A DNA stretch of 64,000 bases, taken from Legionella sp. (GTDB taxonomy: Bacteria; Pseudomonadota; Gammaproteobacteria; Legionellales; Legionellaceae). The first letter of the stretch is position 1; each line of letters opens with the position of its first letter. Below the pieces are notes generated by a model, which did no database searches, was not told where the DNA came from, and worked only from the letters and a program-made list of their open reading frames with translations. The stretch covers positions 1-64,000 of the forward strand of contig JAUXWR010000494.1 of assembly GCA_030680075.1 (NCBI GenBank). Reading direction: 5' to 3'. Shown piece after piece: positions 22,253-29,753 of this stretch. The position numbers and the translations under genes are program-made.

Positions 22253-22478
22253 GTGTACGTCCGTGCTGTTTTCAGTCAATATTAGTTCCCAATTGGCAGT
22301 TGTAGTTGTCATTACTACGATTAAAACTAAGATTTTGAGCTTAAATTATCTTCAAATGTAGTTTATTGGAATTTATAGCAACAGATGGATGTCACTTAAA
22401 CTCCAAGATATTTATTTTCAGCTCATATTGTATTAGTAATTACCTATAATCTTGACCGAAAACAGCCCCGACGTACAC
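22253..22478. repeat. 226-bp element with 27-bp imperfect terminal inverted repeats
   Basis: The left arm (22253-22279, starting GTGTACGTCCGTGCTGTTTT) and right arm (22452-22478, ending CCCCGACGTACAC) are inverse with 3 mismatches in 27. The 172 bp between are AT-rich with no ORF. The right edge continues into GACGTACACACCAGGC, a sequence also found at 20745 and, inverted, at 24718-24730. It occupies most of the 415-bp gap between rlpA and the ankyrin-glycosyltransferase gene and ends 60 bp before the latter's start, so it may carry part of its promoter (TATAAT at 22445-22450). Confidence 0.7.
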
Positions 22479-22538
22479 ACCAGGCTCAAAACAACCCGGA
22501 TTGTTGAGATTGTTTATATTTGATCGTATAGAGCAATT

Positions 22539-24602
22539 ATGATACAGTTTTGCGTTAATAACTTATCGGTGCGCCCCTTGATTGAAAAATATGAGATGCA
22601 TGAGGAATGCAAAAAATCATTATGTGATATGACTCTTATTACAAACCTGATAAACAAGACAAACATAAACCAGCAGGATCAGACCGGCAATACACCGCTG
22701 CATTATGCTGTTATTGCTCAAAACACGATTTTGGTTAATTTTTTGATAGAAAACGGCGCTGATCAGCGTGTATTTAATATAAATTCGCATCCGCCACTGG
22801 TTTTTGCAGCCGCTTATAATGATAAAGAAATTCTTATCGCACTATTAAATCATCCTGATGTGAATATTAACCTGCGGGGTAATCAAAACGGCACGTCACT
22901 TTTTGCAGCTGCCCAGCAAGGCCATCTAGATATAGTTAATTTACTGCTTGATTTTAAAGCCGACCCGTTAATCTTTAATAATTTGGGTACTTCACCCCTC
23001 TTAGTCGCTGTATCTAACCAACACTTGTCTATTGTTACAAAATTGTGTGCGGCTCATCCGGAACTGATCAATATACCCAATAACGCAAAATACACTCCCC
23101 TGCAGATGGCTTTAATTCGGGAAAATGCAGCAATTGTTGAGATTTTATTAAAACATGGAGCAGATATCAGTCTTTTGCTGCCCAATAAAATGACTGTTCT
23201 GGATTATGCTGTGGAAAACGGTTTAACGACTATTGTCAGCTTGCTGCTGTCTGCAGGTGCCGATTATGTATATTCAGAAGTACAAGATGATACCCTGATA
23301 CGGCCTTTAACCCGTGCTGCATATAATCTCCATCTGGAGCTGGTGGAATTATTATTAGGTTTTCCTCATTCAACTACTCTTCTGATTCACACCTTTCATG
23401 ACATTTTAAGAGAAATTAAAATTTGTAACGTAGAGTCGGACCGTCAGAAACTTATCGTTATTTCGGAAAAGATCAGGCAAAAACTGAGTTCCATAAGAGC
23501 ACCAAAGTTGTTGGAAGAGAATGAACATACAGTAATTGAAACCTCTGTTCCTAATACAATTAATATAATCTGGTTTGGCAGTTTTTTAAGGGAGCCTCAT
23601 CAGAAACGTATTCTTGATTGGAAACGCATCAATCCTGAATATAAGATAAATATATGGATCAGCAGAGAGATGATTAATCAGGATATTTTCGAAAAATTTA
23701 ATCAGTTTTGCAATTCACATTCCATTTCGCTACAGGAAGCGGAGGACTTGCACTATTTGATGAATGACTCTGTCCTTTTATGGCTAAAACTATTAAAAGC
23801 GGAAGGTATTAAAAATTATGGAGCAATCAGTGATCTTTACAGGCTTTATGTGCTTAGAGCTGAAGGTGGCTGGTATTTTGATACCGATATCATCCCGCTG
23901 CTGCCTTTGCCTGTTGATCTTTCTCTTGAATATGGCTTTGCAATCAACTGTGTTGACGATAGTAAAAAAGTAACTTTTATATCCCCTTCAGTTATTGTTT
24001 CAAGTTTAAAGAATGCTTTTTTGGATAACTCCTGCAGCGTTGATGCTCTATTTGCTCAATCGTGCATGCATGATTTTAATTTTGCCATAAACAGTAAAAG
24101 CGCTCTCGAAAGGATGACTTCAACCCATCTCTCCACTGGAAAAATTGTTTATACTGCTGCTGGCAATTTATTAATAAATGACCATCCATTGTCGTATATT
24201 TACAATCCAGTGAATGAAGAAATTACGGATTATAAGGTATACGAAAAAATTTCCATCCAGCGTCTGAATCATGATTTATGTTTTAACGGGAATGTGGGCG
24301 GTGGTGAAAAATCATGGCTCTATGATGAAAATGACCAGGTTCATCCAGATATGGAGGATAATGTGAAAGTGTCTGTCCAAGATGTAATTTATCCTGACAG
24401 TTGTTTCCAAATTTCGGATTTGTATTATCGGCTGATTAAAAAGATTCAACCAAGACCTTTAACCCCGGTCATTTATAATCCCATTCTGTCTAGTTCTGAA
24501 AAAATAAAGAGTTCTCTGGTTTCACGTGGATTTTTTGCTGGTTCTGACGGGGATAGTACTGTATCAACCTGTCTGTCGCGAAATATTGAATCATTAAAAT
24601 GA
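22539..24602 (+). CDS. Ankyrin-repeat / DXD glycosyltransferase fusion, candidate effector
   Basis: The 687-residue protein has two parts. Residues ~45-280 are ankyrin repeats (QTGNTPLHYAVIAQNTILV, NGTSLFAAAQQGHLDIVNLL). Residues ~335-600 are a glycosyltransferase of the sugar-binding DXD type. Evidence for the latter is NTINIIWFGSFL, W-x-x-x-NPEYKINIW, then ISDLYRLYVLRAEGGWYFDT with the DXD pair Asp448/Asp450. The SD...R...GG-Y-D-D order is diagnostic of PF04488-like and large-clostridial-toxin-like enzymes, which transfer UDP-sugars to host proteins. There is no signal peptide, as expected of a Dot/Icm substrate. The ankyrin arm is homologous to that of the protein at 13684-15762. The acceptor and the sugar are unknown. 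Confidence 0.87.
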   Translation: MIQFCVNNLSVRPLIEKYEMHEECKKSLCDMTLITNLINKTNINQQDQTGNTPLHYAVIAQNTILVNFLIENGADQRVFNINSHPPLVFAAAYNDKEILIALLNHPDVNINLRGNQNGTSLFAAAQQGHLDIVNLLLDFKADPLIFNNLGTSPLLVAVSNQHLSIVTKLCAAHPELINIPNNAKYTPLQMALIRENAAIVEILLKHGADISLLLPNKMTVLDYAVENGLTTIVSLLLSAGADYVYSEVQDDTLIRPLTRAAYNLHLELVELLLGFPHSTTLLIHTFHDILREIKICNVESDRQKLIVISEKIRQKLSSIRAPKLLEENEHTVIETSVPNTINIIWFGSFLREPHQKRILDWKRINPEYKINIWISREMINQDIFEKFNQFCNSHSISLQEAEDLHYLMNDSVLLWLKLLKAEGIKNYGAISDLYRLYVLRAEGGWYFDTDIIPLLPLPVDLSLEYGFAINCVDDSKKVTFISPSVIVSSLKNAFLDNSCSVDALFAQSCMHDFNFAINSKSALERMTSTHLSTGKIVYTAAGNLLINDHPLSYIYNPVNEEITDYKVYEKISIQRLNHDLCFNGNVGGGEKSWLYDENDQVHPDMEDNVKVSVQDVIYPDSCFQISDLYYRLIKKIQPRPLTPVIYNPILSSSEKIKSSLVSRGFFAGSDGDSTVSTCLSRNIESLK

Positions 24603-24724
24603 ACATCCAAAAGGTGATAAATCTTATCTATCTCAAACTTTTGATTTTTCGAATTTGATGTTCGAATAGATCCATGGGCTTCCTTTTGATTTTTCTCTGA
24701 TTACATTCTTTTTGGCCTGGTGTG

Positions 24725-24956
24725 TACGTCAATTTTAAAAACTGTTTACTGGTAGTAGGCCGTAGTCTAGTAAAATTACTTTGTCCTATTGGCAATGAGG
24801 GTTTTGGTTTTATAAGCAATATACTTAATGGTATTTCGCGAGTACGCCAGAAGATTAGGCCTGGTCGTCACTCACCGAGACAATCGAGAAAACCAATTAA
24901 TAAATGGAAAAGCAGCAATGGAATTAAGGTCACATATGCTTAACCGAATGCCATTG
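24725..24956 (+). mobile_element. Insertion-sequence remnant: transposase C-terminus plus terminal inverted repeat
   Basis: The plus-strand frame ending at 24943 encodes NILNGISRVRQKIRPGRHSP followed by RQSRKPINKWK, a C-terminal tail I associate with IS4-type DDE transposases. Nothing of the catalytic DDE region is present upstream. CTTAACCGAATGCCATTG at 24939-24956 overlaps the stop codon and is the same terminal repeat that bounds the miniature element at 20632-20745. The left edge carries GGCCTGGTGTGTACGTC. Together these fill the 405-bp gap 24603-25007; nothing else is recognisable there. Confidence 0.65.
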
Positions 24957-25007
24957 TCTTCCACAGGACTCCTAATATCCAGCAAAGTAAACTACTATGC
25001 CTTCATG

Positions 25008-25490
25008 TTATTCTGAAGGTATTAAGTAGAGCATCAGGTAAGTCAATAATTGAAATCCTGCTTGCACCATATGATTTTCTTCAAGAGTAAATTTCATTAT
25101 CAATTGATCACCGATAATAAATGCAAGCCACAAACCTAGAGATATGGTAAAAGCTATATCAGCGCGTTTCATCCATTTTTCTTTCTGTTGAGCAAGGCTT
25201 GCTGTCGCCCAGCAAAAAGCTAAAGTCGAGAGCAACAACCAAAGAATGATTCCACCAAAAAGAAATTGTGGAAGCCATTCAGGGGCGTTGTACATCTTTA
25301 AAGAATCTACTAAAAAAGGATAGTTAGTATTGGGCGCCCAGCTTTTTTGCAGTAAACCATTATGCGCTAAAAGACCTACAATATCGGTCCATAAGGCAAT
25401 AAGCCACCACAAAGTCCAAAAAACAATGATAAGTTTTTTAAACCTTTCGCGTGTGATAATTGGCATTAACATAAAAATCCCTATATACAT
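25008..25490 (-). CDS. Hypothetical four-helix membrane protein
   Basis: The 160-residue protein has four predicted transmembrane helices (LIIVFWTLWWLIALWTDIVG, FLFGGIILWLLLSTLAFCW, ADIAFTISLGLWLAFIIGD, QAGFQLLTYLMLYLIP). The loops contain a conserved-looking SWAPNTNYPFLVDSLKMY. I do not recognise the family. It is separated from the downstream MFS gene by an inverted-repeat element and shows no operon structure. Confidence 0.72.
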   Translation of the reverse strand: MYIGIFMLMPIITRERFKKLIIVFWTLWWLIALWTDIVGLLAHNGLLQKSWAPNTNYPFLVDSLKMYNAPEWLPQFLFGGIILWLLLSTLAFCWATASLAQQKEKWMKRADIAFTISLGLWLAFIIGDQLIMKFTLEENHMVQAGFQLLTYLMLYLIPSE

Positions 25491-25511
25491 TGATTCGCTG
25501 TACTGGTAGCC

Positions 25512-25634
25512 AACCGAGCCGCGACCATTAGGGAGCGTTCACGGAAAGTAATTGCATAGCTACATTTGAAAAATACACAGTGTCTTTTGTAGACTAAAAT
25601 CCTGTGAACGCTCCCTAACGGTCGCGGCTCGGTT
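25512..25634. mobile_element. 123-bp MITE with 31-bp terminal inverted repeats
   Basis: Arms 25512-25542 (AACCGAGCCGCGACCATTAG...) and 25604-25634 (...CTAACGGTCGCGGCTCGGTT) are inverse with one mismatch, enclosing 61 bp without coding potential. A damaged half-copy (AACAGAGCCACGACCGTTAG) lies at 58861-58889 after rodA. The right edge supplies two bases of the TAA stop codon of the MFS gene at 25633-26910. Confidence 0.85.
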
Positions 25635-26910
25635 ATGCCCTATGCCCCGGATGTGATTCTTTGAGAAAGAATAGGGCCAGGATAAGGCTTATAAAATAGC
25701 AACAGGGCATCACCAGTAATGCTTTTGTATAACTGGCAACCGTATAAACATGAACGCCATTTACCTCTTGCCATTGCTGGCTATGGTGTAAAAATACGCC
25801 GACCAAGGGTTGAAATAAAGCACCGCCGATTAATACAGAAAGATTATTAAAACCTGAGGCGGTACCAACAAGCTCAGGGGGGTTGTTATCCTTGACAACC
25901 GCGAAGCTCACTGTCTGCCCGCCTGCACCTAATCCTAATAAAAACAAATTGGCATACATCCAGCTTATTGGAACATCTGGCATATATAAAAGAATTATTG
26001 TCGCTATTAAACCTAAGGCCGCACTCACGGACAACGCGATGCGCCTGCTATAAATTCTGTCGCTAATCCATCCTAAAAGAGGGCTTCCAATACCAATTCC
26101 AAGCCAAATCATACTGCAAAGCCCCGAGGCCACCAGTACGCTCGTTTGATATTTTTGTTGCAGATAAGGCACACCCCACAATGCAGCAAAGACAGCAATG
26201 GGCGTCCATATAGTGCAGGCATAGGCGCCCGTGACCCAGGTATAGGAGCGGCCGCAGACATTAACCAGGCGATGCCATTCGGCTTTAAACTGGCGTTTTG
26301 ATGGCGCTTGAGTCGATTGGTCAGGGTAATCACGAATGTAAGACCAAAGAAGTAATGCAAGGGCTAATCCAACCACGGCCAGAATAAAACTCGCCGAGCG
26401 CCACCCTACGAGCTCAATTAAAGCCGCCAATGGCACCTCCCCAAACATCGCGCCAACTGAGCTCATTAATTGTGCAACACCCGCAAGGAGTGCAAACTGT
26501 TGAGGAGGAAACCAGCGGGAAACCAGTACCAAGACCCCGATGAAGGAAAATGCCGAGCCGATGCCAATAAGAAAACGTCCTAATGACGCCGTGAGTAAAC
26601 TATCAGTTGACGCGAAAAAAAATGATCCTAACGCGCATAAGACCAGTGCAAAGGTCATTAATTTTCTTGGTCCATACCTGTCAAACATCAACCCCGCAGG
26701 GAGTTGCATCGGTGCATAGGCATAAAAATAAAAGGCCGATACAATACCAAACCCTGCCGCACCCACATTAAATGTTTTCATCATGGATTCAGCCATAACG
26801 CTTGGTGCGACTTGCAGGACAAATTCATACAGGTAAAACGACGCTGCCAATAAAAAGATGATGTAAGCGTTTAATTTACCGGGATTCTGTTTTTTGTGAT
26901 GAGCGTTCAA
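25633..26910 (-). CDS. Major facilitator superfamily transporter
   Basis: The 425-residue protein has 12 predicted membrane helices and the MFS loop-2/3 motif GLMFDRYGPRKLM (G-x-x-x-D-R-x-G-x-R-x-x), with its repeat WISDRIYSRR in the second half. The N-terminal FYLYEFVLQVAPSVMAESMM pattern and the length would fit the Legionella Pht-like phagosomal transporters, which import amino acids or nucleosides, but substrate residues are not known well enough to decide. It ends PGHRA with its stop codon formed at the boundary of the MITE at 25512-25634, so the original C-terminus may have been altered. Confidence 0.85.
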   Translation of the reverse strand: MNAHHKKQNPGKLNAYIIFLLAASFYLYEFVLQVAPSVMAESMMKTFNVGAAGFGIVSAFYFYAYAPMQLPAGLMFDRYGPRKLMTFALVLCALGSFFFASTDSLLTASLGRFLIGIGSAFSFIGVLVLVSRWFPPQQFALLAGVAQLMSSVGAMFGEVPLAALIELVGWRSASFILAVVGLALALLLWSYIRDYPDQSTQAPSKRQFKAEWHRLVNVCGRSYTWVTGAYACTIWTPIAVFAALWGVPYLQQKYQTSVLVASGLCSMIWLGIGIGSPLLGWISDRIYSRRIALSVSAALGLIATIILLYMPDVPISWMYANLFLLGLGAGGQTVSFAVVKDNNPPELVGTASGFNNLSVLIGGALFQPLVGVFLHHSQQWQEVNGVHVYTVASYTKALLVMPCCYFISLILALFFLKESHPGHRA

Positions 26911-26940
26911 TGATTGTCTTACCTAAATAAAATTGGCACA

Positions 26941-28059
26941 TTACACCGCATTGGAAATTATTTTGTCAATCCCCGCAGGGTAGATTGCGCCTAATATTGC
27001 CGGATGCCTGGCACCTGTTATCGGATTTAAGTCAAGCGCTATATTATTTACTGTTTTTTCGGCAAGCCATGCAAACATATGTGCCTCAACAAAGTCTGGA
27101 TTTATATTAAATTTTTCTGTGGAGCAGACGCATACTTCCGGCAGCAATTGTGATAAAGCCCTGAGTAATGCTTTATTATGCGCACCGCCACCGCAAACAA
27201 GCAGGTATTCGGGACATAAGGGCAATTCATTTATACCCATAGCGATAGTAATCGCGGTTAATTGTAACAAAGTCGCCTGAATATCACGGGGTGAATAATT
27301 ATCATTTAAATAGTATTTAAGCCAATCCAGTGAAAAGTACTCCTTTCCAATACTTTTAGGTGCCTTTCGTTCAAAATAGGGATCGAGTAATAAAGCTTGT
27401 AATAATGGGTCGATAACCACACCCGTGCTCGCCCATTCCCCATCGTGATCATATTCTTTTTCTAGCTCGGCAAATATCCATGCATCCAGCAAACAATTAC
27501 CTGGCCCTAAATCGTACCCTCTCACGTCTTTTTCATTGGCAAGGTAGGTCAAATTAGCAATTCCACCCACATTGAGTATGGCTAAAGGAAAACCCTGACC
27601 GTTAAAAATAGCCTGATGAAAAATTGGGGCGAAAGGCGCGCCCTGTCCTCCGGTCACCAAATCTCGTGTTCGAAAATCAGCAACAACCTTAATGCCCGTC
27701 ATTTCAGCAATAGTATGCGCACAACCCAACTGCACGGTAAAAGGAATGCTCGCCGTTGTATCATGGCAGAGTGTTTGCCCATGACTTCCTATGGCGATAA
27801 TATCGGCTGGCAAAAATTTACTTTTGCCAAGTAAATGCAGAACTGTTTTTGCGAACTCTCTCCCTAACAAGGTATTAAGCTGGCTGTAAAAGCCCGCGCT
27901 GTGAGCTTTTTGAGCGAGTGCCTTCAGTAATGCTTCTTTTGCCTCTTTACTGTACGGACAAGTAACGCCATAAACCAGGGAATTTGTCTCAAGATCAACA
28001 AGTGCTGCATCGATGCCATCCATGCTGGTGCCGGACATCAGCCCAATAAATAATTTCAT
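26941..28059 (-). CDS. anmK: Anhydro-N-acetylmuramic acid kinase
   Basis: AnmK phosphorylates 1,6-anhydro-MurNAc released from peptidoglycan turnover, opening the anhydro ring to give MurNAc-6-phosphate for recycling. The ATP-binding start KLFIGLMSGTSMDGIDAALV and the later GSHGQTLCHD, NVGGIANLTYL, DLGPGNCLLDAW and LVCGGGAHN are all characteristic. I chose ATG 28059 (372 residues, GGATGG upstream), which matches the family's start; an in-frame ATG at 28122 would add 21 residues not seen in the family. It is divergently transcribed from the MFS gene at 28121, sharing a very short or overlapping promoter region. Confidence 0.95.
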   Translation of the reverse strand: MKLFIGLMSGTSMDGIDAALVDLETNSLVYGVTCPYSKEAKEALLKALAQKAHSAGFYSQLNTLLGREFAKTVLHLLGKSKFLPADIIAIGSHGQTLCHDTTASIPFTVQLGCAHTIAEMTGIKVVADFRTRDLVTGGQGAPFAPIFHQAIFNGQGFPLAILNVGGIANLTYLANEKDVRGYDLGPGNCLLDAWIFAELEKEYDHDGEWASTGVVIDPLLQALLLDPYFERKAPKSIGKEYFSLDWLKYYLNDNYSPRDIQATLLQLTAITIAMGINELPLCPEYLLVCGGGAHNKALLRALSQLLPEVCVCSTEKFNINPDFVEAHMFAWLAEKTVNNIALDLNPITGARHPAILGAIYPAGIDKIISNAV

Positions 28060-28120
28060 TTTTCCATCCAATTTTATTTGTGTCATACTTTGGTTTTCAA
28101 TGTTGAAAACACTAGAAAAC

Positions 28121-29323
28121 ATGCATATAAAAAAAACACGAGTTTTCTACCTTGGTTTTCTTTCATCATTTCCATTGATAACATTTGATTTATACCAGCC
28201 AGCACTACCCGCAATTACTACCTATTTTAATACCTCTCATGCACTGGGTCAGCTAACCTTGAGTTTGTTTTTCTTTATTTTTGGGTTTTCCCAAATAATA
28301 TGGGGGCCGTTGATTGATCATTATGGGCGAGCAAGGCTCCTTAACCTAGGCTTTTACCTTTATATGATTGCAACCATAGGCTGTTTGTTCGCAACATCTA
28401 TCGAAACGCTCATTGCCGCCCGTGCGTTGCAAGGTTTCGCTGTTTGTTGTGCCAATATCGTTGCTTTTTCTTCTTCAAGAGATATTGAAGATAGTACGGA
28501 ACGTGCAAGACTGTTGTCACATATTTCAATGATTGTATCAGTTTCACCACTTTTTGCGCCATTAATTGGCTCAGTAATTTTCGTCTATTTTGGTTGGCGA
28601 GCAACTTTTTTATTCATGGCGGTAATCGGTATTATATTATTTTTCCTGTCCGGCGCATTTTTAGTGGAGTCGCCCTATTGGGTCAAATCTCACCAACGAT
28701 GGCAACTTGCTCATTCTCTCCGTACTTATCGGGAATTATTGACTCATAAACGACTGTGGGCTGCTATTTACATTATTACGTTTTCTTATTCTTGCATTAT
28801 GATTATTGTTGTCAATGCCGCCTATGTTGTTATTGATAATCTTGGCATTTCCCCGACATTATTTGCCGTATTATTTGCCAGTAACGGGGTGTTTATGATT
28901 ATTGGCAATTTTTGGGGTATCAGACTACGAAAACATCGCTCCCTGCCCTGGAATATTCGATTTGGTAGTGCTGTAATGGTTATAAGCTCTTTGTGTATGC
29001 TAATTCTTTATTATTATAATGGGTTAACGCTTATCACCTTGTCGCTTATTGAAGGAGTAAATTTAGGCGTGGCTTTAACCAATTCGCCAACGCTTTCATT
29101 AGCCTTAGCAGACTATCAACAACAAGCGGGCTCAGCCACAGCCATATTAAATACCGTCCGTATGACGTTATCCGCCATAATTGGAGGCATTGTCGGCGCA
29201 CTGTTGGTTTATAGTATGTCCATACTTCCGATTAGTCTTTTTTTGTGTTCCCTCATTTGCTTTATGATGAGTTTTAAAATTAACGATATACCACTCTCAC
29301 CCGCGACAGTGAAAAACGCCTGA
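28121..29323 (+). CDS. Bcr/CflA-type MFS drug efflux transporter
   Basis: From ATG 28121 the protein is 400 residues with 12 predicted helices. It shows the drug:H+ antiporter-1 hallmarks SSFPLITFDLYQPALPAI (TM1 motif D-x-Y-x-P-x-x-P) and GPLIDHYGRARLL (motif A). RALQGFAVCCANIVAFSSSR in TM4 (motif B with Arg) and VSPLFAPLIGSVI (motif C-like G-x-x-x-GP-x-x-G variant) complete the set. Family members export chloramphenicol, bicyclomycin or similar compounds. An in-frame ATG at 28100 is an alternative start; both lie inside the anmK upstream region. No regulator is adjacent. Confidence 0.87.
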   Translation: MHIKKTRVFYLGFLSSFPLITFDLYQPALPAITTYFNTSHALGQLTLSLFFFIFGFSQIIWGPLIDHYGRARLLNLGFYLYMIATIGCLFATSIETLIAARALQGFAVCCANIVAFSSSRDIEDSTERARLLSHISMIVSVSPLFAPLIGSVIFVYFGWRATFLFMAVIGIILFFLSGAFLVESPYWVKSHQRWQLAHSLRTYRELLTHKRLWAAIYIITFSYSCIMIIVVNAAYVVIDNLGISPTLFAVLFASNGVFMIIGNFWGIRLRKHRSLPWNIRFGSAVMVISSLCMLILYYYNGLTLITLSLIEGVNLGVALTNSPTLSLALADYQQQAGSATAILNTVRMTLSAIIGGIVGALLVYSMSILPISLFLCSLICFMMSFKINDIPLSPATVKNA

Positions 29324-29359
29324 TAAGCAGCTTGACACACTACCCTACACTAGTGATGA

Positions 29360-29665
29360 CTAAATAACATTAAACTTCGTTAAACCTTCAGGCCACAAAA
29401 CAATATACTCTTCTGCGGACATTTCCCTATAGGCAATTTTTACAGAATTCAAATTATTGAAATCATTTTCCAGGACATTTTTAACGTCATTAAACGTATC
29501 GACGGGATTGTTAGTATGAATAAAAATATTGATTTCACCAGAGCCTTTGTCATGTCCATCAACTTCCGCATCAATTATTTCATCAAGTTTGTCTTCCATT
29601 TCTACAATGGCATCGATATCTTCGTATAATTCTTCAGGAAATTGTATGACTAACTGATATTTCAT
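29360..29665 (-). CDS. Conserved hypothetical small cytosolic protein
   Basis: This 101-residue acidic protein (MKYQLVIQFPEELYEDIDAI, EINIFIHTNNPVDTF, EEYIVLWPEGLTKF) appears to have an alpha/beta ferredoxin-like pattern. It shows no signal peptide or membrane segment. I do not recognise a named family. It is divergent from the large ankyrin gene and convergent with the efflux pump; no partner is evident. Confidence 0.7.
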   Translation of the reverse strand: MKYQLVIQFPEELYEDIDAIVEMEDKLDEIIDAEVDGHDKGSGEINIFIHTNNPVDTFNDVKNVLENDFNNLNSVKIAYREMSAEEYIVLWPEGLTKFNVI

Positions 29666-29753
29666 GTTATCCCTTTCTGTTTTGACAGTGCATTGTCAGG
29701 CAATAGTGTACAAATTATATGCTAAGCTCACTATATAAATTAAAATTTTATAA

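Noticed and set aside
25633..26910. Naming the MFS transporter phtA or another pht gene
   Set aside because: Length and N-terminal pattern are compatible but no diagnostic residue separates Pht members from other MFS carriers by eye.
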